DNA of 64,000 nt from DATATV01 sp036268615 (GCA_036268615.1 DATATV010000021.1:26440-90439), one strand, 5' to 3'; shown: positions 27,581 to 36,369, counted from the stretch's first letter. The notes: generated by a model from the sequence alone, not told the origin. Translations and numbers: made by a program.

Positions 27581-27613
27581 CGCGCCGGGCGCCCGCATCG
27601 GGAGCTCGGCGCG
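27581..27613 (+). terminator. Terminator hairpin after citrate synthase
   Basis: CGCGCCGGGCGCCCG (27581-27595) pairs with CGGGAGCTCGGCGCG (27599-27613), 15 bp with one G-U pair and one mismatch, three-base loop. No long T-run, as is common in high-GC actinobacteria. Confidence 0.7.
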
Positions 27614-27622
27614 ATCGGTCAC

Positions 27623-27661
27623 CGGGACGACACTCGCGGGACTTCCGTGCGTGTCGTCCCG
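27623..27661. terminator. Second hairpin between convergent genes
   Basis: CGGGACGACAC (27623-27633) and GTGTCGTCCCG (27651-27661) are perfect 11-bp arms; the 17-base loop can pair further (CGG with CCG). CTGTCTTTCC follows on the plus strand. It separates gltA from the convergent ABC permease gene. Confidence 0.65.
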
Positions 27662-27704
27662 CTGTCTTTCCGGGGTCAGGTTTGCGGGGTCGGTCTTTCC
27701 GGGA

Positions 27705-28916
27705 TCAGCGCAGCACGTCGCGCAGCCGGACCGGGCTCTCGTCGCGCAGCAGCGAATTCCGGTAGATCCGGGCGCTGACCCAGCCGAGGGCGCCGATGCT
27801 CAACACCATCAACGGCACCGCCAGCCCCAGCTGCCACCCCGGCACCGCCCCGAGCGCGAGCCGGCCGGGCAGCAGCACCGGGGCGAACGGCGGCAGCACG
27901 GACAGCACCGCGGTCACCATGCCGCCCGGCGAGCGCACCAGCAGGGCGACGCCGAGCACGAACACGACCACGCCGACCACCGCGACCGGTGTGCTGACCC
28001 GCCCGACGTCCTCGGGCCGGGAGATCAGCGAGGCGACCGCGACGAGCACGGTGGCGTAGAGCCCGAAGCCGAGCGCGAACCAGGCCAGCCCGATGCCCAG
28101 CACGCCGAGAATGGCGCCGGCTCCGCCGACCGTGCCGGCGACGCCGGTGACCACCGCGACCAGCAGCCCGATCAGCCCGACGCCGAGCAGTTGGGCGAGG
28201 CCGACGAGCCCAAGGCCGATCAGCCGCCCGGCGAACAACTGGGCCGGTCTGACCACCGCCAGCAGCCCCTCGACCACCCCGCCGACCTTGTCCTCGACCA
28301 CCCCGCGCACGGCCAGGATGCCGAACCCGGCCAGCGAGCAACCCAACAGGATGACCATCACCAGCCCGACGGCGAGGTGGCGGGTGCGCTGCGGGTCGCT
28401 CGCCTGGAGTTGGATCACCTGCCGGATGCCGGCCTTGGCGAGCACACCGTCCACATCCGATGGCCGAATGCCGGCCTCGGCGAGTTGGGCGTCCAGGGCC
28501 TGATTGCGCACGAGGCTGTTCAGCGCGACTCGCAGCCGGTCGTCGAGGTGGTCGGCGACGGTGACCTGGAGGGTGTCGATGGCACCGGAGACGAGCACGT
28601 CGAGTTGGCCGTCGCGGACCTGGTCGGTGCCCTCGGTGACGGTCGAGACCTGACTGAGGTTCACCGCGATGCCCAGCGCCTGGGCGTCGGACTCCAGCCC
28701 GGTCTCCAGCCCGATGGCCTGCCCGACCAGCCCGATCCGGGTTGTCGAGGACCGGTCGAAGACCGCGCCCTGGAGGATGAGGTAACCGGCGAGCAGGACC
28801 ACGAGCGCGGCGGTGCCCAGCACGACCGACCGGGTGAGCACCCGGCCGGAGATCTCCCGCCGGGCGACCAGCCAGACCTGTCGCAGGGAATCCGGTATCC
28901 GGCTCTCCGACTGCAT
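27705..28916 (-). CDS. ABC-2 type permease, NatB/YhaP-like
   Basis: A 403-residue membrane component of an ABC exporter: one N-terminal helix (SVVLGTAALVVLLAGYLILQ), a large extracytoplasmic domain, then about five helices from RTRHLAVGLVMVILLG onward. This layout is that of NatB, which with NatA exports sodium, and of YhaP-like permeases. ATG 28916 is chosen; GTG 28919 is adjacent, and GTG 29018 would overlap the ATPase stop but adds an unlikely leader. It lies just after the ATPase gene and is surely its partner. Confidence 0.82.
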   Translation of the reverse strand: MQSESRIPDSLRQVWLVARREISGRVLTRSVVLGTAALVVLLAGYLILQGAVFDRSSTTRIGLVGQAIGLETGLESDAQALGIAVNLSQVSTVTEGTDQVRDGQLDVLVSGAIDTLQVTVADHLDDRLRVALNSLVRNQALDAQLAEAGIRPSDVDGVLAKAGIRQVIQLQASDPQRTRHLAVGLVMVILLGCSLAGFGILAVRGVVEDKVGGVVEGLLAVVRPAQLFAGRLIGLGLVGLAQLLGVGLIGLLVAVVTGVAGTVGGAGAILGVLGIGLAWFALGFGLYATVLVAVASLISRPEDVGRVSTPVAVVGVVVFVLGVALLVRSPGGMVTAVLSVLPPFAPVLLPGRLALGAVPGWQLGLAVPLMVLSIGALGWVSARIYRNSLLRDESPVRLRDVLR

Positions 28917-29004
28917 CACGGCGCACCGCCGCCGCTCGCCGCCGAATCGCCGTGACCAGGCCGTGCGCGGGTGTGCCGGACCTGGAGCCGGACACTCGCC
29001 GCCG

Positions 29005-29919
29005 TCACGGTGAATCACTCCCGGCCATCACCACGTGCCGGTACAGCTCGGCCAGGCTCGGCTGTCGCCGGCAGAACTCGACCACCGGTCCGGCCGCCTG
29101 CGCGATCGCGAGCACCGCCTGCGCGTCCGTCTCCTGGTCGAGTTCGAGCACGGCGCGGGAACCGGTCCGCTCGCGCACCCGGCTGCCGGGGATCTCGGCG
29201 GCCCAGTCGGGTTCGGCCTCGGCCACGTCGACCACCAGGGTCACCGGGCACCGGCCGCGTAGTTCGTCGACCGTGCCGTCGGCCAGCGCCTGTCCACCGT
29301 GGATCATCAGGACCCGGTCACATACCCGTTCGGCGAGTTCGGCGTCGGCGCTCGCGAACAGCACCGTACTGCCGAACTGTGCCTTGTCCCGCAACACGTT
29401 CGCCAACAGTTCCAGGTCCGGCGCGGACAGCTCGGCGAACGGCTCGTCCAGCACGACGCCGTCCGGCTCGTGCACCATCGCCGCCGCCAGCTGGGTACGC
29501 CTCTTGTTGTCCTCGCTCAGGTTCCGGATCTGTTCTGTCCGATATGGACGGAGGCCGAGCCGGTCCACCCAGAGCTGTGCGTTGCGGTGCGCCGTGTTCG
29601 TGCTCAACCCGTGCAGCTCGGCCAGATACACCAGGTGGTCGAGCAGCTTCATTCTCGGGTGCAGGCCGCGTCGCTGCGGCAGGTAGCCCAGCCGCGCCCC
29701 CGCCGCCGGGCTCTCCGGCCGCGACCGCCAGTGCACCTCGCCGTCGTCGGCCGGCACCAGGCCGGCGATGATCCGCAGCGCCGTCGTCTTGCCCGCGCCC
29801 GCGTCGCCGACGAGCCCGAAGATCTCACCGGGGCGCACCGCGAGGCTCAGCTCGCGCAGGGCGACGATCTCGCCGTAGCGCTTGCTGATGCCTTCGACCT
29901 CCAGTGCCACTTCAGCCAC
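29005..29919 (-). CDS. ABC transporter ATPase, NatA-like
   Basis: A 304-residue ATPase of the NatA/drug-export class. Walker A is GDAGAGKTT, where PNG is usual in place of DAG, Walker B is GVVLDEPFAELSAPD, and the signature region reads NLSEDNKRR instead of LSGGQ; NatA-type proteins often have a diverged signature (LSKGN). The C-terminal 80 residues form the usual DUF4162-like regulatory domain. GTG 29919 has GAAGGG six bases upstream, while the longer in-frame reading to 30012 runs over intergenic repeats. It drives the permease encoded next. Confidence 0.87.
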   Translation of the reverse strand: MAEVALEVEGISKRYGEIVALRELSLAVRPGEIFGLVGDAGAGKTTALRIIAGLVPADDGEVHWRSRPESPAAGARLGYLPQRRGLHPRMKLLDHLVYLAELHGLSTNTAHRNAQLWVDRLGLRPYRTEQIRNLSEDNKRRTQLAAAMVHEPDGVVLDEPFAELSAPDLELLANVLRDKAQFGSTVLFASADAELAERVCDRVLMIHGGQALADGTVDELRGRCPVTLVVDVAEAEPDWAAEIPGSRVRERTGSRAVLELDQETDAQAVLAIAQAAGPVVEFCRRQPSLAELYRHVVMAGSDSP

Positions 29920-30069
29920 GGTGATCCCTTCTGGGTCACGACCGCCCGCCGCATCGCGGGACGCAGGTCGGGGAGCCGCCCGTGAGACGATCATCAGCAG
30001 GATACCGGCCACCGGTGTCCGGTCGGATTCCTGGCATCACCTGTCCTGGCCGGCCGAGATGATACAGGC

Positions 30070-30105
30070 GTGCCCACGTCGAGTGTCGACACCCGGCGCG
30101 GGCAC
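30070..30105. terminator. Compound hairpin after the MDR reductase
   Basis: GTGCCC (30070-30075) and GGGCAC (30100-30105) enclose a second hairpin GTCGA-GTG-TCGAC (30078-30090). It lies 15 bases past the reductase stop on the minus strand and before the transporter genes. Confidence 0.4.
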
Positions 30106-30119
30106 ACCCGCCGTGATGA

Positions 30120-31145
30120 TCAGCTTTTGTTGATATTGACCAGCATCTTGCCGGTGTTGGCACCGCGCATCATGTCCAGGAACGCGTCCGGCGCGTTGCG
30201 CAGACCGTCCACTGTGGTCTGCCGATGGACCAGTTCGGCACCGGCCACCCAGCCGCCCACCTCGCGTTGGAAGTCGGCGCGCAGGTTCTCGTGGTCGCTG
30301 ACGAGGAAACCCTGTACCAGCAGCCGTTTCTTGACGATCTCCGGCAGGTTTCGCGGCGCGGCCGAACCTTCGGTCGCGTTGTAGGACGAGATCATCCCGC
30401 AGACCGCCACCCGGCCGTGCGTGTTGAGCACGTTGAGCGCGGCCTCAAGGTGGTCGCCGCCGACGTTGTCGAAGTACACGTCGATCCCGTCGGGCGCCGC
30501 GGCCGCCAACTGCTTGGTGAGCGAGCCGTCCTTGTAGTTGAACGCCGCGTCGAAGCCGAGGTCCTCGACCAGGTGGCGCACCTTGTCCGCCGAACCCGCG
30601 CTGCCGACCACCCGGGCGGCGCCGCGCAGCTTGGCGATCTGGCCGGCCAGCGACCCCACCGCGCCGGCCGCGCCGGACACGAACACCACGTCGCCCGGCT
30701 GCAACCTGGCCACCGCGACCAGACCGGCGTACGCGGTCAGCCCGGGCATGCCCAGCACGTTGAGGTAGGCGCCCAGCGGCGCCACCGAGGAGTCGATCCT
30801 GGCCGCGTGCCTCGCGTCGAGCACCGCGTACTCGCGCCAGCCCAGCCCGTGCACCACCGTGTCACCCGGCTGGAAGTCCGGCGACCTGGACTCGACCACC
30901 TCCCCGACCGCGGCGCCCTGCAGCGGCTTGCCGAGCTGGAACGGCGGCGCATAGGACTTGGCGTCGTTCATCCGGCCGCGCATGTACGGGTCGACGCTCA
31001 TCACCAGGTTGCGGACCAGGAGTTGGCCATCACCCGGTTGCGGGACCTCGACCTCGACGATGTCGAAGTTCTCCGCCGTCGGCCAGCCCGTCGGGCGGGA
31101 TGCCAACCGCACTTCCAGGGCTTTCGCCGGTGCTGGACCCGTCAC
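30120..31145 (-). CDS. Zinc-independent MDR NADPH-dependent reductase (PTGR/CurA-like)
   Basis: A 341-residue medium-chain reductase like prostaglandin reductase 1 and E. coli CurA, which reduce alkenal or enone double bonds with NADPH. SVDPYMRGRM near the N-terminus, the cofactor loop VSGAAGAVGSLAGQIAKL, the phosphate-binding VGSAGSADKVRHL and DVYFDNVGGDHLEAAL are characteristic, and the zinc ligands of alcohol dehydrogenases are absent. GTG 31145 has AGGAGG four bases upstream; longer readings to 31199 are not supported. It likely detoxifies reactive carbonyls. Confidence 0.9.
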   Translation of the reverse strand: MTGPAPAKALEVRLASRPTGWPTAENFDIVEVEVPQPGDGQLLVRNLVMSVDPYMRGRMNDAKSYAPPFQLGKPLQGAAVGEVVESRSPDFQPGDTVVHGLGWREYAVLDARHAARIDSSVAPLGAYLNVLGMPGLTAYAGLVAVARLQPGDVVFVSGAAGAVGSLAGQIAKLRGAARVVGSAGSADKVRHLVEDLGFDAAFNYKDGSLTKQLAAAAPDGIDVYFDNVGGDHLEAALNVLNTHGRVAVCGMISSYNATEGSAAPRNLPEIVKKRLLVQGFLVSDHENLRADFQREVGGWVAGAELVHRQTTVDGLRNAPDAFLDMMRGANTGKMLVNINKS

Positions 31146-31232
31146 GTGTCCTCCTCGACTCGGGTGGGCTGTTCTCGCTTCGCTGTAACCGTGCGCCAAC
31201 CGGCGGGATTTCGCACGGCGGCCGGCGGCGCG

Positions 31233-31643
31233 TCAGTCCTCGGGCAGCGGGTCGTCGGACCTGCGGCGGGGCAGCAGCGGCTGCCGGCGCAGCGTCTCGT
31301 GCAGCGTCTCGTGGGTGCGCTCCACGTCGGCGTCGCTGCGCAGCAGGTCCGCGTCCTGGCCCACCGGGGTCGGCTCGGGCGGCGGCGGCACCGGCAGCCA
31401 GCGTTCCTTCCACAGCTCCTCGACGGCGGTCTCCCAGTACGCCCGGGACACCGCCCGGCTGACCCGCTCCCGCTCGGCGGCCTCAGCCAGTTCCTGCCAC
31501 ACCCGGACCAGGTCCTGGCGCAGTGCCTCGGCCCGCGCGTGGTCGTAGGCGCGCATCCGGCTGAGCGCCTCGTCGTTGCCGGCGGCCAACTGCTTGTACC
31601 GGCGCACCGCGTCGCCGGCACCCTCGTTACCGCGCTCGTTCAT
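31233..31643 (-). CDS. Charged helical protein coupled to the FtsK-like ATPase
   Basis: A 136-residue protein of unknown function, strongly helical and charged (RRYKQLAAGNDEALSRMRAY, WQELAEAAERERVSRA), ending in a Pro-rich stretch (WLPVPPPPEPTPVG) and an Arg/Asp tail. No signal or membrane segment. ATG 31643 shares its first base with the ATPase stop (TGATG), so its translation depends on that gene and the two products probably interact. I recognise no family. Confidence 0.7.
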   Translation of the reverse strand: MNERGNEGAGDAVRRYKQLAAGNDEALSRMRAYDHARAEALRQDLVRVWQELAEAAERERVSRAVSRAYWETAVEELWKERWLPVPPPPEPTPVGQDADLLRSDADVERTHETLHETLRRQPLLPRRRSDDPLPED

Positions 31644-34450
31644 CACGACCCCGATCCGGCTTCGGTCCGCACGTCGACGGTCCGTACGTCGAACGGGATG
31701 ATCACCTGCGGCCGGGCGTGCGCGAACCGGTCGAAGAACAGTCCTCGGCCCGGCCGGGGCGACCAGTTGATCCGCAGCTGGCCGGGCGCGAGCGGGGTGA
31801 GTTCCTGGCCCTGCACGTCGAAGGCGATCCACGGGCCGATGTCCTCCACCGACCCGATCGGCAGGCTGGCCCGCAGCCGGCCCACCCCGCGCCACCAGCC
31901 GAGCACGTGCGTGCGTTCCTGCGGTCCGTTGCGCAGCACCGCCCGCAGGTCGTCCAGCCCGCTGGCGATCACGCCCACCTCGCGCGTCTCCAGCAGGCTG
32001 TGCGCCGCGTCGATGCCGTAGCCCACCAGGTAGTGCGGGCGCATCCGCTCGCCGCCGCCGGCCGACCGGGCCTGTACCAGTTCGGCGGCGAGTTCGGCCA
32101 GCAGTTTGGTCAGGTCGGTGCGGCCGAGCACGGCCACCTCGTGGCCGGCGGCCGCGAGTTGCAGTTCGAGCGCCTCGACCGCGGCCGCGCTGCCCTGCAC
32201 CAGCGGCAGCAGGGTGAACCGCGCGGTACCCGGATCATGTTGTCGGGCAAGGGAAAGCACCGCCGCGCCGAGCACGCTGGCGGCGTCGGTCACCGACGAG
32301 CCGATCACCGCGAGGTTGCGGCCGGGCGCACTGACCAGCGCGCTGCCGGCCGCGCTGCCGGCCACGTCGATCACCTGGCCGAGCAACGCGAACGGGGCCT
32401 CCTGGTCGTCGGGCATCAGGGCGTGGAAGTCCGGCGTCGCCGACAGCGCGGGCACCCGGCTGCCGTCGAAGAGCTGCGGTGGTTCGAGGTCGGCCGGGCG
32501 CTGGTCGTAGAGCCGGCGTTGCAGGTCGTCGAAGGTGTGCCGGGCGGTCGCGTCCGGGATGCGGGCGAGCTGGTTGCCCAGCCGCACACCGGATTCGTGG
32601 TTGACCACGGCGTGCCAGCGGGGCAGGTCGACGGCCGCCTCATTGGTGTTGTCCACCAGCACCCGGCGCGCCTTGGGCAGCGCGATCCGCAGAATGAACT
32701 GCTCGAAGATCGCCGGCCTGCCCCAGAACGCCTCGATGCCGGACACGTCCTGGCTGGCCAGCACGAGGTGGATGCCCTGCGAGCGACCCCGCCGGGCCAC
32801 GTCCTCCAGCAGTTGCGCCGCCTCGGCGGCCACCTGGTCACCGCCGCTGAACAGGAACTGGAACTCGTCGATCACCGCGACGATCCGCGGCCAGTTGGTG
32901 TCCGGGTCCTCGGCGCGCAGTTCCTCCAGTTTGGTCACCTCGTGCTGCTTGGCCGCGTCCGCGCGCTGGCGCATCCGGTCGGCCAGGAAACGCAGCAGCG
33001 CGACGCCGAACTCGCGGTCGGCGTTGACGTTCACGCCGACCAGCCGGGCGTGCGGCAGCCAGCTCGGGTCCTTGCGGCCCGGGGTGAACTGCGCGAACGA
33101 CACGCCTTCCTTGAAGTCCAACAGGTACAGCTCTAGTTCGTCGGGGGAGTAGCGCGCGGCGAGCCCACCCAGCAGTGCGTAGAGGAAGTTGGTCTTGCCC
33201 GACCCGCTCGGCCCGCCGACCAGTGCGTGCGGCGAGGAGTCGCCGAGCACCACGTCCACCGGGACGCCGTCGTGGAAGCCGACCGGGGTGACCAGTCCGC
33301 CCTCCGAGGACATCGTCCAGAACTGATCGGGCAGCAGGTCGGCGAACGCGCCCAGGCGCGCCTTGCGCTCCTCGAAGCCCTCGGCGATCACCGCGCACGC
33401 GGTGGGCACCTCGGCGCGCGGTAGTGCCGGGTCGGGCCGCATCGTGATGTGCTGTCCGGTCATCGACGTGCGGGCCGTGTTCGGGCCGGTGAAGGTGACC
33501 GTCTCCATCGGACTGTTCACCGTCACCGGGATGTCCACCACGATCAGCTGCACCCCGCAGACCAGACCGTTGCGGGCGATCCGCTGCAACTGCTGCTGCT
33601 GTTGGTCGGGCAGCCGCTCGTGCTTGCCGAACAGCACCGCGATCCGCCACGGCTCGGTCCGCCGGCCGGCCCGCCCGCTGCTGGCCTGCACCGAGGTGTG
33701 GCCGCCGGCCAGCACACCGGAGTGCACCCGGCGGATGTGCTCGGACAGCTCGTCGAGCAGGTCCTGTGGCCGGGCCGGGTCGTGCACGGTCAGCAGACCG
33801 GCCCGGGTCAGCGGGTAGAGGCCGGGCAGCGGCCCGGTCAGCTGGCCGGTGTCCCACAGGTGGACCTGCACCAGCCCGGGCTGGAAGTAGCTCAACGCCC
33901 GCAGCAGCAGCGTTTCCACCATGCTCTCGGCCGCCGCGTGGCTCTCCGGGGTGGTGGACACGTGCAGGTGCGCGGAATCCAGCAGCGGCACCGCGACCGG
34001 GAACGACACCGCCCGTGGTGCGCTGTCGGAGGTCGCGCTACCGATCCGCCACAACTGCGGCATCTGCCCGGTGCCGTCGGCAGTGCCCGGTCGGCCCAGC
34101 CAGTGCTCCGGGATCTCCCCGGCCGCCCCCGGCGCGGCCTCGCCCACGAGCCCGGCCAGTTGGGCCGGACCGCCCGCCGTCCAGCTGCCGAAGTGGGCCT
34201 CCCGGTCGGCCTCCAGTTGCCCCCGGATATCGCCCATTCGGGGGTTGGCCAGCACCGCGGCCAGTGCCGGGTCGGCCATCGCGCGGTCGATTCCCTTGTC
34301 CCGCAACCACAACTCGGTCATCACCCGAGCGTGTCGCTCAGTGGCGTAGTTGTGGTCCCGCACCGCGACGCCGAGAGCGATACCGATGGCCTCCCGGAAC
34401 CTGCCGAGCGCGAACATGATCCTGTCGCGCCGCTCGACGCGCCTGCTCAC
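31643..34450 (-). CDS. Soluble FtsK/SpoIIIE-type ATPase with three RecA-like modules
   Basis: A 935-residue cytoplasmic ATPase. The central module (about 385-625) is intact: Walker A GGPSGSGKT (412-420), Walker B IVAVIDEF (523-530), and VARRGRSQGIHLVLASQDVS (551-570) typical of FtsK/SpoIIIE and type VII EccC proteins. An N-terminal module (about 145-335) and a C-terminal one (about 685-880) show the same fold pattern without working P-loops (HVSTTPESH; VIGSSVTDAAS). No membrane helix or FHA domain is visible. GTG 34450 follows GAGGAG by seven bases. Neighbours are two small helical-hairpin proteins and a coupled 136-residue protein, suggesting a substrate-translocating or assembly machine; DNA transport cannot be excluded. 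Confidence 0.85.
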   Translation of the reverse strand: MSRRVERRDRIMFALGRFREAIGIALGVAVRDHNYATERHARVMTELWLRDKGIDRAMADPALAAVLANPRMGDIRGQLEADREAHFGSWTAGGPAQLAGLVGEAAPGAAGEIPEHWLGRPGTADGTGQMPQLWRIGSATSDSAPRAVSFPVAVPLLDSAHLHVSTTPESHAAAESMVETLLLRALSYFQPGLVQVHLWDTGQLTGPLPGLYPLTRAGLLTVHDPARPQDLLDELSEHIRRVHSGVLAGGHTSVQASSGRAGRRTEPWRIAVLFGKHERLPDQQQQQLQRIARNGLVCGVQLIVVDIPVTVNSPMETVTFTGPNTARTSMTGQHITMRPDPALPRAEVPTACAVIAEGFEERKARLGAFADLLPDQFWTMSSEGGLVTPVGFHDGVPVDVVLGDSSPHALVGGPSGSGKTNFLYALLGGLAARYSPDELELYLLDFKEGVSFAQFTPGRKDPSWLPHARLVGVNVNADREFGVALLRFLADRMRQRADAAKQHEVTKLEELRAEDPDTNWPRIVAVIDEFQFLFSGGDQVAAEAAQLLEDVARRGRSQGIHLVLASQDVSGIEAFWGRPAIFEQFILRIALPKARRVLVDNTNEAAVDLPRWHAVVNHESGVRLGNQLARIPDATARHTFDDLQRRLYDQRPADLEPPQLFDGSRVPALSATPDFHALMPDDQEAPFALLGQVIDVAGSAAGSALVSAPGRNLAVIGSSVTDAASVLGAAVLSLARQHDPGTARFTLLPLVQGSAAAVEALELQLAAAGHEVAVLGRTDLTKLLAELAAELVQARSAGGGERMRPHYLVGYGIDAAHSLLETREVGVIASGLDDLRAVLRNGPQERTHVLGWWRGVGRLRASLPIGSVEDIGPWIAFDVQGQELTPLAPGQLRINWSPRPGRGLFFDRFAHARPQVIIPFDVRTVDVRTEAGSGS

Positions 34451-34543
34451 CAGAGCACTCCTCGCGTGGGCTGTCGATCCTTGAAGCCGATACCACCAAA
34501 ATACCGGCTCTGCCCGGCCGTCGCCCCCAGACAGTGCCGACGA

Positions 34544-34792
34544 CTACAGTTTCGCCCGGAACTCGTCAATGGCCGCCACCCCGCCGACAATGGCTTCCAG
34601 GCCCCGGGCGAGCCGGTCCTCGGCCTCCCGGAACTCCGGCGGTGACAACGAACCCGGGTGGTTGCGTTCCAACGTGGTCAGCGTGCCCACCGCTTCGGCC
34701 AGCCGGTCCCGGCCGACGGTCACCTGATGGTGGGCGACCAGCAACTCGTCCCGTACCTCGGCGAGGGCGGCGGCGATCGCCTCGATCGACAT
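34544..34792 (-). CDS. Small helical-hairpin protein A
   Basis: An 82-residue protein predicted from its pattern to be two amphipathic helices (about 2-42 and 53-82) joined by a turn, HPGSLSPPEF. This is the size and shape of WXG100/ESAT-6 proteins, although the W-x-G motif is missing. No Cys, signal or membrane segment. Its ATG (34792) is five bases from the stop of the preceding gene; a 93-bp gap precedes the ATPase gene. The genetic link to an FtsK/SpoIIIE ATPase suggests a substrate, adaptor or subunit. Confidence 0.7.
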   Translation of the reverse strand: MSIEAIAAALAEVRDELLVAHHQVTVGRDRLAEAVGTLTTLERNHPGSLSPPEFREAEDRLARGLEAIVGGVAAIDEFRAKL

Positions 34793-34797
34793 CGTCG

Positions 34798-35058
34798 CTA
34801 CAACCGGCCCGCGTAACTCTCGGCCGTGGAGATTCCCGCGTTGACGCTCTGCTGGGCTTCCCCGATCGACCTGATCGCCTCGGCGAACATCCGGTTGGCG
34901 TCCTCGGCCTCACTCTGCGCACTGCCCTGGGTGACCGCGGTCAGTGCGCCCTGCGCCTGTTCGAGTGTGGAAACCGCCTGCTGAAGGGCGGCGAAACTCT
35001 GCTTCGCCTGCTCGTTCGCCTGCGCGATCCCGGCCCGAACTTCCTCGACGCTTGCCAT
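34798..35058 (-). CDS. Small helical-hairpin protein B
   Basis: An 86-residue, Ala/Gln/Glu-rich protein with two long helices (about 2-44 and 50-82) around TQGSAQ. Like its neighbour it has the size of WXG100 proteins without the W-x-G turn, and no YxxxD/E tail motif. It is the first gene of the operon leading to the FtsK-like ATPase. ATG 35058 has AGGAG eleven bases upstream, a long but usable spacing. A and B may pair as a heterodimer, by analogy with EsxA/EsxB; this is inference. Confidence 0.7.
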   Translation of the reverse strand: MASVEEVRAGIAQANEQAKQSFAALQQAVSTLEQAQGALTAVTQGSAQSEAEDANRMFAEAIRSIGEAQQSVNAGISTAESYAGRL

Positions 35059-35133
35059 TGCCGGTGGCTCTCCTGAAGTTGTTGTTGATGTTGGAGCTGT
35101 AGGGGTGGAAGTTATCGTTCGCCCCCACGGTCC

Positions 35134-35162
35134 ATGCAACCGCCGTCCTTCTTGCGGGTCAA
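35134..35162 (-). promoter_or_regulatory. Candidate promoter of the FtsK-like operon
   Basis: On the minus strand TTGACC (35157-35162) and TTGCAT (35134-35139) are 17 bp apart, ending 75 bp before the first ATG of the operon (35058). The -35 is good and the -10 is poor. Confidence 0.35.
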
Positions 35163-35274
35163 GAAGTGCACTTCTACTGGTCGAACGCCGCGCTCCGGGG
35201 GCGCGTCGAGTGCGCTGGGAAACGGGGGCGACACGGTCGGTCACCCGGTCGGTGCGACTGCGCCGCACGGCCGC

Positions 35275-36369
35275 TCAGTGCTTGCGCCGCTTGGGCCCCG
35301 GTCGGGAGGACAGCTCCAGTGCGATGATCCCGGCGGTCGGCCGCGGCGCGGCGTTCCAATTGGTGATCGCCGTCTCACCTTCCCAGCGCAGCGCCGACCA
35401 GCCCTTGCGGTCCAAGGCGGACACCGCGGTGAGCACCGTCTGCGGCGCGGAGGTCGGCGCGTCGCCGAGGTCGACGTGGACCCGCAGAATCCCGTCCACC
35501 TGGGTGATTCCGGTCAGCTGGGCGGTCCGGGAGATCCGACTGGCCACCGCGCGGGCCTGCCACTCGGCGCCGGACTCGCGGTCGGTGAGCACGTCCACGG
35601 TGAGCGTCAGGTGACAGCCGCCGGTGCCGGTGCCGGCCGGCGGCCGATTGGGCCGCCGCTCGGCGTGTGCGGGCCCGGTCGGCCGGGTGACCGGCTGCTC
35701 GGTCGTTCGCACGGGCGGAAGCACGGTGCCCGACATCGGCTTCGTCACCGGAATGGGTGCAGCCGCGATGGACACCGGATGATCAGCCGGTCGGGTGGCC
35801 ACCGGCTCCGGTTCGGCGGCGGCCTGAGCCGGAATCTCCGGCTCGTCCTCGTCCTCGTCCTCGGGCCCGGGTTCGTCGTCGGGTTCGTCACCGTACTCGT
35901 CGGCCGACTCGTCGTCGGGATCGTCCTGCTGGTCGTCCGGACCGAACTCCGGCCACGCGGGTTCCGGCTCGTCCGGCGCGGGCGGGTAGGGGTCACCGCC
36001 GAACCATGCCTCGACGAGCAGCCGCTCCGCGCCCGGCACGAGCGCGGCCAGTGCCTCCGGGTCGTCCACGACGGTCCACGCCGTCGGCGGCTCACAGGCC
36101 ACCCTGGGGGTGTCGAAACCGTGGCCGAGGGTGCGCACGAACTGCCGCACGGCGCGCGCCAGCGGCGCGCCGACGTTGTGCGTCGCGCGCTCCTCGGTCG
36201 GCACCCGCATCGTCACCGACCAGCATTCCGGCTCTTCGGCCGTGCAGTCCGCCGACTCCACGATCCGCCCGTCGACGTTCCCGCGCAGTTCCGCGCAGGC
36301 CCGGCGGGCGGCTCGCTCGTCCTCGGCGACGAGCACCACCGTCACCAGCAGATCGACCCTGTCCTCCAT
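35275..36369 (-). CDS. Protein with two related domains joined by an acidic linker, function unknown
   Basis: A 364-residue soluble protein. Residues about 5-120 and 265-355 look like two diverged copies of one alpha/beta domain (starts VDLLVTVVLVAEDERAARRA and LTLTVDVLTDRESGAEWQAR; both close with a conserved Trp after a beta pattern). Between them is a disordered stretch very rich in Asp, Glu and Pro. No family recognised. ATG 36369 lacks a ribosome site; ATG 36399 is an alternative. It lies 216 bp upstream of the FtsK-like operon on the same strand and may belong to it functionally. Confidence 0.65.
   Translation of the reverse strand: MEDRVDLLVTVVLVAEDERAARRACAELRGNVDGRIVESADCTAEEPECWSVTMRVPTEERATHNVGAPLARAVRQFVRTLGHGFDTPRVACEPPTAWTVVDDPEALAALVPGAERLLVEAWFGGDPYPPAPDEPEPAWPEFGPDDQQDDPDDESADEYGDEPDDEPGPEDEDEDEPEIPAQAAAEPEPVATRPADHPVSIAAAPIPVTKPMSGTVLPPVRTTEQPVTRPTGPAHAERRPNRPPAGTGTGGCHLTLTVDVLTDRESGAEWQARAVASRISRTAQLTGITQVDGILRVHVDLGDAPTSAPQTVLTAVSALDRKGWSALRWEGETAITNWNAAPRPTAGIIALELSSRPGPKRRKH

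Noticed and set aside
30225..32021. 598-codon plus-strand frame over the MDR reductase and FtsK-like genes
   Set aside because: Antisense shadow with no recognisable domain; third-position bias belongs to the minus strand.
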